From Chara braunii (lineage: Eukaryota; Streptophyta; Charophyceae; Charales; Characeae): a stretch of 64,000 nt of DNA. The notes beneath the pieces were generated by a model. The model had not been told where the DNA came from. It saw only the letters and a list, made by a program, of their open reading frames with translations, and ran no database searches. The stretch spans positions 2,669,593 through 2,733,592 of the forward strand of contig BFEA01000115.1 of the NCBI GenBank assembly GCA_003427395.1, written 5' to 3'. Positions 20,701-30,083 of the stretch are shown in pieces. A program made the position numbers and the translations under genes. Numbering within the stretch: position 1 is the stretch's first letter; every line of letters starts with the position of its first letter.

Positions 20701-22092
20701 CACCCTCCTTGCTCTCACAATCCTCCCTGAAACGTCAGTATGCAATGTATCACGGAGGGCAACCAACAAAAGGACAGGCTTCTCATACAATGTACAAACA
20801 TTCACACCGGCAGCTCCAGTCGTTCTCTCTCTGATAGCAGCCTCACCAGATGCAACCATTGCGTCATAAATGTCATCAATCATCTGTTGCACAAGATAGC
20901 GTTGATTGTATCAGAATTCCCCGTCGGGGATATCCAAAATTCTGTCGAACTTGACAGAAATGAATTCCATGTCTGGACACTGGTTCCCATGCTCGTCCAA
21001 CTCAAGGAAGAAGCCTTTGCTGAGAACACCAGAAGAAGTCACCGATGGCACATTTCGCAAACTTGGCGGCCTAGTAACTGTCTTGCCTTTGGCCTCTTCA
21101 TCCGATTGTGGTTGTTTTGTTGGAAAAACGGAAGTCTTTTCCATGACACCACCTTTTGCCTTTCTTTTCTTTGGCTGCTGCTTTTTCTTCGTGGCCGCCT
21201 CAGTCTCCCGTGTTCGTCGGACCGCCTCATCCACGGGCAATATTATCAATTGTCTTTTTTCACCCGCTTCTTGCTTACTCCGTTTACTATCCAAAGCACT
21301 TCTCCTCTCCTGCCTGTGCTTCCTCTTTCGCTCAGCGAGCCATGCAGCATCTGTATGCCCAGCCACAGCCACTGTCGCGTGGTGCACCCCCCCTCGTGTT
21401 GGATGCACATCCCCCTCACATCCTTCGTAGTTGCTCCCATATCCTCCTGCCAGACCAACCTCTCCACCCAATTCGCTCATAGTGTGCTCCCTGTCTTCAT
21501 CTTGTCCAACCACTTTACATGTCTTTCCTGGATGCCTCGTCATGTCGCCGACACCCACAGCATACTGTTCTTGTCCTCCTGCTCATTCCGAATGTTCCTC
21601 GCTGTTCTCTTCATCATCATCTTCAAAATACTCATGGGCTTCCCCTGCGCGGCTTGGCACAGTGTAGTCATAGCGCTGCTGGCCCACCAAGGGGAGAGGT
21701 GCCTTGGTGGCCGCAACATAGCGAGGTCGGCAGCCCAAGGCAACTGGTGCTTTGGTCGCCGTTTGCCTGGACTTCACAGGGGCTGACGGGACGACCAGTC
21801 CGCGGCACGGACCCTTCTCTCCAATCTGCCCAGCTTTCGGACCAGGCGGCGTATCGTGGATCGTGATTGAAGACCCTGTCTCCACGGTTTTCGAAAGCAC
21901 GCATTTAGGCTCCGATATGCGGTCTTCTGGATGCACAACCGGCTCTTCGCCCACGATCACATTACTGTCGAAAATCTCGAGGACGTCGACGAGGTTAGGC
22001 AACTTCACTTCCGCTCCACCTTTCTGGCCATGTAGGGTGCCCAAAGTGCAATTGCAAACTGTATCATGCCCCATGGTGCAATTATAACTCAT
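17778..22092 (-). pseudogene. ParB-like / methyltransferase-like protein
   Basis: One reading frame runs from ATG 22092 to about 18200, broken by TGA at 21583-21585 and 20911-20913. It then shifts at a 14-bp repeat and continues to a TGA at 17778. The first ~385 residues are charged and low-complexity. After the second TGA, RVLPDKFDLG and PLSGQHNVAAARR (about residues 63-93 of that segment) resemble the GQHR core of ParB-type domains. Later, VLDLCHPTQIG (~512) and VVVFLGKGHAALIW (~700) sit where DPPY and the GxG SAM loop lie in ParB-linked DNA methyltransferases. The catalytic tetrad is not conserved, so activity is doubtful. The methyltransferase call is weak; the ParB call is moderate. Confidence 0.5.
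18143..18203 (-). repeat. 14-bp tandem repeat, 4.4 copies
   Basis: The plus-strand unit AACTGGTCCGTTGA occurs four times exactly (18143-18198) plus 5 bases. 14 is not a multiple of 3. The upstream coding frame and the downstream coding frame are joined if the array has one copy more or two copies fewer. Confidence 0.95.
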
Positions 22093-22640
22093 TTTTGTGA
22101 CTCTCCTGAAGTGACCCCAAAAACAAAACTCTTAGCCAGTTTCTTCTATCTATGTTTGCTCCTCAGTGGTGAAGCACAGCCCATGGACAGTAATTTCATG
22201 CTTTATTTGAAAAACAAAAAGGGAGACGGCCTTGAGGTATCATCATTGCACTCTCCAGCCCAGGTAATTCAAAATAGTAGGGCATACTCAGGGCACACTC
22301 ACGCTGAGACCATAAATCCGCATAATCTGAGAATTTGCAGAGGGCCTATTTGGGGATCTAGTGGTATTGCCAGTCACACTTTGTTTCACAATTGGTAAAG
22401 ACAGGGTCGCGACCACCACACCATGTGGCTAGTCGCACAGCACGAACGACAATTCCTTATCTTTTTTTTTTTTTAAATGACGGAAACCAGGCCCGTGGCT
22501 GCCACATTGTCAATTGTTTGAGCGCCTAGGGTCTTTGATTTTTTCATCATTTTTCATGTAAAAAAAAAGACTCATCTACCTTTCTTCATCATAACTTTCA
22601 GAAATTTCCGATTGGATCGTTCCCGGAGGGTGAAACGGTA
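22093..22640. other. SINE-tail remnant, no gene
   Basis: At about 22215-22275 the minus strand reads TTACCTGGGCTGG, then GATGATACCTCAAGG and CCCTTTTTG, matching the 3' end of the SINE at 60638-61067. The rest shows no coding signal apart from a T run at about 22461. Confidence 0.5.
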
Positions 22641-22965
22641 CCTTGCAGGGGCATCACAAGGCGGGGGGTGAATGTCTCAGAGAAGGTAGGGGCGGAGTAG
22701 GGGGTTGCCCTATTCTGGGGCAGGGGCTGGTGTGTGGGTCAATATCAGTCCCGGCGGAGGCAGAAGTGGGCAAGGGGCCGGGAAGGCATGCTTTAGGTGG
22801 GAACTGTGTGCTCCTGGGGAAAGGGGGGTAGAGGGTTGGTCCTACATTGGGGCCGAGGGAGAGTGGGTGACTCACCTAGATGGAGGCAGTGTAGGGCTGA
22901 GGGGGGAGGGGTGGGGGGAAAGTTTACTTTTCTTGAATAAGTCTATCATCTAGACTAAGTTTACT
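22641..22965. other. G-rich stretch, no gene
   Basis: The plus strand is strongly G-rich, ending in closely spaced G runs at about 22898-22920 that could form a G-quadruplex. I see no conserved coding sequence. Confidence 0.5.
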
Positions 22966-23039
22966 ATTTCTTTTCATTTGGTTTGCCGCTCGAGGAGGTT
23001 GTAGGAATAGGTGCTATCTGACAATTCATTTGTGATCCT

Positions 23040-24005
23040 GCGAAGGGTGGTTGAAAATTCGGTGGCCCTCGAAGACCGATGCTGGAGCAACGCTGGCCGG
23101 AGCCGGAGCCAGGTGGCGCAACTTTGTGACCTAGCTTAGTGGGGGCGTGAGGCCTGGTAGAGAGCTCTGGGGGGCTGTGTGCAGGGGCAGTCTCAGTGGT
23201 CATCGGGGGTCGTAACTGGAGCAATGCTGGCCGGTGCTGGAGCAAGGTGGTGCAACTCTGTAACCTAACCTGATGGGAGCCTGAGGCCTGGAAGAGCTTC
23301 GGTTCGTGATGAAAACAGTCATGCTGGTGGTGGTCGTAGGTGGATTGAATAGGTTTCACCTATCTGATTTATCCGTGGTTCTTATGAATGTCTTAGGACT
23401 CTAGGGACTCTTAGCAACCCATCCTAGGCGGTTTTCAAACGGTTATACTCCGTGATCTGCGGCTGTTCGATGCCACAACGACGCTGGCCGGTGCTGGGGT
23501 GTTGCCCTGTAACCTGCTGATGCAGGAGCGTGAGGCCTGGTAGAGAGATCTAGGGATGCTTTGGGGTGGGCATCCCAAGGGACAGCCAAGGTTTGCTGCT
23601 GGGACGACGCTCGTCGGAGCTGGGGCGAGTTGTGTTGCCCTGTAACGCAGCAGGGTGGGGGCATGAGGCCTGGAAGAGCTCAGCAGGGAGTAAGACTGTG
23701 TTGGAAAGTCTTAGAAGGGCTTGTTAGGAATCCTGAGGGATGTGAGCATTCGTAGGACCTCTGTGGCAGCCTACTGCATGAGTAGTTCTTTAATAGGCCA
23801 TTAGATATTCACAGACTGATCTCAGGCGAAGCCGGGTAATGGCCCCGGTATCTCAAATGATCTCAAATGTTCTCAAATGTTCTCAAATGTTCTTAATGAT
23901 CTGTACAATTTGATATGGGACGCTGGGCCCGGTTCCCAGCACGTGCTGCTCCCCACGAATAGATTGGAGCATTTGTTTCAAAAAAAAAAAAGAAAAAAAA
24001 AAAGA
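23040..24005 (+). mobile_element. Retroposon with repeated module and hairpin tail
   Basis: A module of about 80 bp (ACGCTGGCCGGAGC..., CCTGTAACCT..., GCGTGAGGCCTGGTAGAGAG) occurs near 23065-23170, 23226-23295, 23468-23553 and 23605-23680. It is followed by repeated TCTCAAATGT, the conserved tail hairpins GCTGGG...CCCAGC and GCTCC...GGAGC (23927-23970), and an A-rich tail (23978-24003). This looks like one or more 5'-truncated LINE or LINE-dependent copies. Confidence 0.6.
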
Positions 24006-24029
24006 AGGCACTCTAGTGTCTACTGGTGA

Positions 24030-24485
24030 GCTGGTACTCGGTAGACGCTGGCCAGAGCCAGGGCGAGTCGCTTCGCCCTGTAACCGAGCAGGTGGGAGAT
24101 TGTTCTGGGGTGGGTCGTGCCACTCTGTGACCTACCAGTTGGGGGTGTGAGGCCTTGTAGAGATTGGGTATCGTGATATAGGGGTTAAGGTAGATTTAGG
24201 GTTGGGCTGCTGAAAGGCACCAAGGTAGGCTGTTGGAGGTTTGAATGTTCCTATGGATCAAAGGTTTGGGTTTTTTCTCATAGCTTTTCTGCGCAAGTAG
24301 GTTGTGGAATAGGCTCTGCATTCTCTATAGAATCAGAGTTTCCCGAGTATCTCAAACGGTTCTGCATATGTTTCTCAATACGTTTTCGAATGGGACGCTG
24401 GGCCCGGTTCCCAGCACGTGCTGCTCCCCACGAATAGACTGGAGAATTGTCTTTTTTTCTTAAAAAAAGAAAAAGAAAAAAAGAT
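24030..24485 (+). mobile_element. Second retroposon copy of the same type
   Basis: Modules at about 24043-24090 and 24110-24160 are followed by the same hairpin tail at 24390-24445 and an imperfect A-rich tail to 24483. Order and spacing match the copy just upstream. Confidence 0.6.
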
Positions 24486-24790
24486 AGGGTTGGTGTGAGT
24501 ATACTTGCACCAGAACTTTCTTTGATGGATCAGACCGAAATTGCAGCTTCTCGCGCCGTGCATCTGACTGCAATTGCACCTAGAGTGGAATCAAAAAAGG
24601 TCCTCCTGTGACCTGTGAGTGTGAGGGCACACTCACACTAGTACTCAAAACCCCAAAAGACAAAAACAAGGGGAAGAGGGTCAGTCACACACACTTCCCA
24701 ATACCACAAACACACTATTAGCAGCCCCATTTGTCAGCGGCCTGTGGAGCCACGTGGCAGGGGAATTTGCGGTAACCTCTTACCGCATAT
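24486..24790. other. No gene; short perfect hairpin
   Basis: An 8-bp perfect stem (TGCGGTAA / TTACCGCA, 24768-24775 and 24780-24787) is followed by a T run. No coding signal is visible. Confidence 0.45.
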
Positions 24791-25387
24791 TCTTTTTTTT
24801 TTGATTTTGCTGATGACGATGAAAAGCACCCTAGAAATGATGATGATGAGGATGATGGTGACGACCAACTCACCTGCTAATGTGAACGGCAAACAATGCC
24901 TTAAAGAGCAAACATCTAATGATGACAAACTGATGATGATGATGATGATGGTAGTGATGAGAATGAGACAGAATGATGATGCTGATCATACTAAAGAGCA
25001 ACACCAACAGCCCCGGTCCTATGATTACAAAAAGATGATGATAAGGATGATAATGATGATAATGATGATAATGACGATGTCGGTGATGCTGCTGCTGCTG
25101 CTGCTGATGATGATGATACACTGCACCCTGTGATGACAACAGGATGATGATGGTGCTGATGACGAGCACCTTTGATGATACCCTAATGATGATGATAATA
25201 ATGATGATAATGATAAAGCTAAGCAGCACTCTATGATGGTGAAATATTGATGATGGTAATACAACGATGAGTAACGAACAACACCCCTGGAGTGAAGACC
25301 TATACCTTGATGATGATAACGAGCAGTACCCTAATGATGATGATGGTTATGATGAACCATTACCGTGATGATTATGTTGACACCCTG

Positions 25388-25418
<31 letters not shown>

Positions 25419-25445
25419 TGATGACGAGCAGCATCCTGATGATGA
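24791..25445. repeat. GAT-rich interrupted satellite
   Basis: Runs of GAT/ATG triplets alternate with related spacer cassettes resembling GAGCAGCACCCT, near 24824, 24903, 24993, 25121, 25165, 25220, 25276, 25319 and 25424. The cassette recurs about every 45-130 bp, so this is a compound minisatellite. Open frames in it are by-products of the triplet period. Confidence 0.85.
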
Positions 25446-26019
25446 TGACGAATTGCGGCGCTACCTGCTTTCGTGTGTTTAACCGTTGAACCAGCTCAAA
25501 CGAATGCTTGAAACCACCAACTCTTTTCGACGCTCCAGCTTGTCACCTCCCACTCCGCATGAGAAGATGCTCCTCACTTTTTGCCCGCACTGCCCAACCG
25601 ACCTCCACTAGATTCGTGCAGGAGCATAGGAGCAGGGACTACCATGCCCAAGATCTCATGAAGACTATCGTAATCGCCCCGACAGCCTCCCCTTCCTCCA
25701 GCGTGTTGTGACGCCCAACCTCACGCCCGGCGCGACTTCCTGATCGGAGTGGGATGTGGGCCTCGAAGTGCGAAAAGGGGTGTGCCAAGGATTTTTGGGA
25801 AAGTGGGGGAGTCTTAAGGGTATGAATGCAATTAGGCGAGTCAGGGGTGCGTGCGCAAGGGACTCACGGTCTGGTGGGGCCGGGGCACTGTGGGTGACGG
25901 GTTACGGGGAAGTCCCTCCGTGGCGCGGGTGGTCCTGAAAAGTTAGGCCGTCGGGGGCCGCCACGTGGCGCAGGTTGCCTCGCGCCCGGGTTGGGCCTTT
26001 AGAATTCCGGAGTTCTCTG

Positions 26020-26355
26020 TCCGCCGCTACGTCAGCAGTTCACGCAAAACGTATTGGGCCAGTAGGGGGCTATGGCGGGCCACTAGACGACACTGAGTTG
26101 ATGATATGGGAGAAGGAGGCGGAAAGGAGGGAAACTGGTGGTGATCTCAACGAATCCCGGGTGGGTGAAGTAGTAGGTGTGGTCGGGGGAAGGGAAATCG
26201 GAGCACCGAGGGTCACTAGTGGTGGCACAGTGGAATTCCCGCAGACATAGCCGATTCTCCGTGTGACAAGGGTAACGTGTCCTTATGAGTTCGTTTATTA
26301 TAGGGGTGAAATAGTCCGGGTCATAGGACGAGTCTGAGTTCAAAGATCGCGTCAT
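26020..26355 (-). pseudogene. LTR-ORF, diverged remnant
   Basis: From 26355 a 90-residue frame ends GFVEITTSFPPFRLLLPYHQ then LSVV and a TAG (26083), and continues in the same frame as WPAIAPYWPNTFCVNC to a TGA. This aligns without gaps to GFVIVDTHFPPYSLLLSF, NELIVI and PHWPxTLCxxC of the other LTR-ORFs, keeping the CxxC pair. DNA similarity is low, so the match is at protein level. Confidence 0.65.
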
Positions 26356-26505
26356 GGTATCATCGTCGATGGGATAGCTCGGGTCGGGATATCGTCACTG
26401 CGCGCGGACACGTGTAGGACAGGCAGATTCAGTGACGCCTCAGTATGTTCGTACTGGATGACGGTTCCGCCTCAAGTCTTCTTGGGTGGGCGAATCGACG
26501 TACGG

Positions 26506-26745
26506 NNNNNNNNNNNNNNNNNNNNNNNNNNNNNNNNNNNNNNNNNNNNNNNNNNNNNNNNNNNNNNNNNNNNNNNNNNNNNNNNNNNNNNNNNNNNNNN
26601 NNNNNNNNNNNNNNNNNNNNNNNNNNNNNNNNNNNNNNNNNNNNNNNNNNNNNNNNNNNNNNNNNNNNNNNNNNNNNNNNNNNNNNNNNNNNNNNNNNNN
26701 NNNNNNNNNNNNNNNNNNNNNNNNNNNNNNNNNNNNNNNNNNNNN
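26506..26745. other. Assembly gap (240 N)
   Basis: Run of N inside the solo LTR. The true length is unknown. Confidence 0.99.
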
Positions 26746-27367
26746 ACAAAATCACTATCGGTGCCAGATCCTTATCCCATTTACAGTTGCACCCGGTGTG
26801 AGCAAAGGTTCGACACAAACAAAGGTAAGGACCGGGATTCTCAGCAGTGATGTAGATGCGCAAGCATAACATTCCTACATCCATACATTCAGCAATCATA
26901 CACATCGCGCAATCGAGATGGACAAAAGCAGGGACAAGTGTGAGCAAAAAGCCAAGTCTCGGTTCCCAAAAGCCGAAAATGACAATAAGAATGGGCAAAC
27001 CGCCCGGAGCCGTAATCAAAATGTATGTACACAGACGAAGAGGGGGAAGAGACAAAGAAACAGCAAACCCACGTCCATCGACCTCAACTCTCTCTCCCTC
27101 TCTCTCTCTCTCTCCGATGCGGACAGTCCATCGTCACGCACCCACCCACGAAGTTATCACCCCGCTTAGTCCTCCCGCACCCGTCGGATTCGCCCGTGCC
27201 CACAGTCCGTCGTGGCCCACGTCAATCCCGCGCGTTCGGCACCAGCTCGTCGGGCCGCCCAACTCCTACTCTACTCACCTCTTTCTTTGCTCGTGTGCTG
27301 ACCCTTCCTGATCGCGCAACCCCGAGCTTCCAACAACAGGTCAAGAGAGCTGACTAATCGCGCAGCC

Positions 27368-27379
27368 GAAATTTATAGC
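27368..27379 (-). promoter_or_regulatory. TATA-like box of solo LTR
   Basis: Minus strand GCTATAAATTTC. The same motif stands at an equivalent place in the LTRs at 43386 and 58796, about 1.4-1.7 kb before the LTR end. Confidence 0.6.
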
Positions 27380-28150
27380 GTGCATGCATGCGTGAAAAAT
27401 GCGTAATTACCAGGACTTAGAGTGAGGATTAGAAAGGGAACGCCTGCGTTCTACATGATCGGCCGCGGTGTGGGAGATGTAACCCTTCTCCACGCATTCA
27501 TCCGAGCATGCAAGCCACGGCTTACCAAACTTCAGCAAACGAAAGAGAGGGAGGGCGGGAGAGACGAAGTGCAAGAGGAAAGATACAGTTACAATGGCGC
27601 CTGCCCAAAATTGCAGTCACACACACGATTAAGGGCGCCCACTAATCAGAGTACCGTTGCAGCCGCATGAAAAAGTGTGTAGACAAAAGGCGCAGCGCGG
27701 CAGAGAAAGTCCTAATTACTGAATTCCTAAATTCCTAGCTAGTGCGGAAAAGTAAAAAGCATACATTTCAGAAAAAAAGTTCAAAATCCCGAGAGCCATC
27801 GGGGCTCGACAAAATTCGAAAAAGATTCAAAAGGAAATTCAAAAAGAACGAAACAATTTCCTGCGCGATGTCCGCGCCCAAAAGATCGAACCCGAAACGA
27901 AACAAACGACATCACTATTTATTAATCGCGCGCGTGGTGGCGAGCCAGACATCCGTCCGACCAATAGCCCAGCCGGCCGTCCCCGAACACACCCAGCCCC
28001 GAAGAAGCGACGAAAAAGACGAAGAAGCAAGGGTACTGATGCAATTTTCCACCGATCCCAATTTCCCGTAAGTGGCCCAATCTTCCCAGCTTAGGTCCCC
28101 TCGTTGCAACCGCGCAGAAACTCGCGCGTTACAGAAAGTGGTTCGTCACA

Positions 28151-29936
28151 TGTCAACCCGTGACACCACATAAACGAAGCACAGAGCAAGAGACCTCTTC
28201 AGCCTAGGTTATCAAGGCTGGAAGAACCTTCAGTCGAAGCATCACGTCAATGGCTGCGCCAGACAAGACCAGCGGAACCTCGCACCATCACCCACATCAC
28301 CTCCTCGATATTCCTCGCCGGGAGCCATGCCGACAAGGCGCCATGAACTCACAAGCCGGCTCATGTCGATAGCGGAGCGTGCCCCGCCGCTCAGGTCCCA
28401 CGAATGTTTAGCGAGGACATTTCCCGGCCACTAGAGTGCCTTCTGCCCTCGACAACTCCCCAGATCTCTCTACCAGGTCTCAAGCCCCCGTACACAGGGC
28501 AGCGCGACCAAGCCCCAACACCGACCAGCGTTGTTCTGGCCTCGCCCATTCGCAAACCTCTGGGACCAAAGACGTCAGCAGATGTCAGACAAGCCACCAA
28601 TAGTCACCATGGCTGTAGTTCCGATCCTCCAGATCCTTCCGGCGCTGGTTGCAATCAACCAACAAAAATCCCTTCCAACCCTACTCCGGCAAGACTTACC
28701 GCGATGGACCCACCATCTCCGTCGCTGCTGTGCCCTATTTCCACCTTACAGGCTAGCCCCTTCACCACAGGGCGCATTATCTCCAACCACATCAGCCAAG
28801 ACAACCCACTGCTGCCAGCACCAAGCTTTTGAAGGATTTTTTGTAATTAGGAAAAAATCAAGAGAATCAAAAGCATATCCTCGAAAGGTAGCCTGAGACT
28901 GCGCCTACTATCCCCACAAGAAGAGGGAAGGGGAGGGAATACCATCCCCTCTCCCCATGGAGATTTTCGGCGCTTGTTCAAGTCTCTGCTGCCTGTAAAG
29001 AGCTCATAAAATAACCCACCGGATTACTCCTTTCCCCAAAAGACAACCCCCTGTCCTTTGACTGCCTCCTTCGGAAGGCACCCCCTCACCTCACCAGCCC
29101 CAGTTCAGAACAGCCACCGAACCTATCTTAAATTTATCTCACGGCATTTACACCCGGGCGTGCATGTATCTGACTGCCATTTTGTGCCTACATACATAGA
29201 AAAAGTCCTGGTGTCAGTTCGCCCTTATCCTGTTCGGCTGGTTGCATCTGGATTCGAGTTTCGAAAACAGGGCATACTCACATGGGGACCTGATGACCTT
29301 AAATCCCAAAATTTGAGGCAGTTTTTGGGTCACATTGGAGAGGCCTGGTACCCAAATGTACTTTTTGGTGACCTTTTTGTCAGCAGCCTGTGGGGGCACT
29401 GGAGGACCCTTTTTGAGACCACCTCCAGAGGTGGTCTCAAATTACCTTTCCAATTTTTTCTTTCTCCGTGAGGTATTTCAAGAAATTTGTGCATGATGAA
29501 AACAGGCATGAGTGTTAGTTCTGCATTGAGAGAAAAAGGGGAAAACTTTTGAAATGCCCCTCCCAGTTGCAAGGGGACCGTTCGAGGAAGGGCTGGGTGA
29601 AGGGAGGACCCACTGGTGCCCCCCAGTGGCTCCTCCCAGTACCCTGACCAGATGAAGGGTTGAAGAAGGAGAAGGGGATCAGCTGGACTCCTACTCGCCT
29701 ACACATCTCAGGCATCCTTCTGCATAAGGGCCGCTGTTCCCAGGCCCATGGCGTCTGCAGATTATGGACAGCTGGTTTGGTGCAGTCCATACTGGCAGGT
29801 TTTCCTCCAGTTATTGTTCTAGAAATTGTTCCCCCAATTTTTTTCCCAACGTCCTGCTCAGTCAATCCCCTGTAATCCAGGGTAATCAATGCTGGGAGGA
29901 TTTTTTCTCTGATGTTCTCTAAGTACATTCTGTAAA
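28151..29936. other. No gene; reverse module copy and a hairpin
   Basis: A minus-strand copy of the ~80-bp retroposon module lies at about 28450-28545 (GGTCGGTGTTGGGGC..., ending AGACCTGGTAGAGAGATCTGGG). A 13-bp perfect stem with a 4-base loop lies at 29412-29441. Open frames here show no known domain. Confidence 0.5.
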
Positions 29937-30083
29937 GGGGACGCTGGACCCGTTTTCCAGCAGGTGATGCTCCCCACCAATAGATGGAGCATCTCCCCGG
30001 GTGGTAGCGGTGTCTGCTTTTATCAGCACCACTAGCACCGGTGGGTTTTTTTCAAAAAAAAAAAAAAAAAAAAAAAAAAAGTT
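29937..30083 (+). mobile_element. LINE 3' tail, 5'-truncated copy
   Basis: GGGGACGCTGGACCC and the GCTCCCCACCAATAGATGGAGC block are followed by a second stem region and a poly(A) tail (about 30055-30080). It matches the LINE end at 54812-54945, so it is either a truncated LINE or a SINE using the same tail. Confidence 0.7.

Larger units (their letters stand above)
25707..28150 (-). mobile_element. Solo LTR of a diverged related Ty3 family
   Basis: It begins TGTGACGAACCACTTTC (down from 28150) and ends GGGCGTCACA (25707), the same ends as element 1-3 LTRs, but most of the sequence differs. GGGGTGTGCCAAGGATTTTT (about 25775) is shared. No gag or pol flanks it and no clear 5-bp target duplication is seen (CGTGT versus TGTCA). 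It carries a TATA-like box and a remnant of the LTR-ORF. An N gap lies inside. Confidence 0.75.

Noticed and set aside
17778-21585. Selenoprotein or reassigned UGA code
   Set aside because: Other frames in the window also have TAA/TAG/TGA decay, no SECIS-like element was seen, and CpG deamination explains the TGA codons.
24768-24800. Rho-independent-style terminator
   Set aside because: A stem followed by T is expected by chance in a eukaryotic repeat-rich region and no upstream gene points into it.
24744-25489. Open frames rich in Met/Asp or His/Ile in the GAT region
   Set aside because: They follow from the triplet period of the repeat and appear on both strands.
25707-28150. 5-bp target duplication around the solo LTR
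   Set aside because: Flanks CGTGT and TGTCA do not match; the LTR ends are clear but the insertion site cannot be proven.
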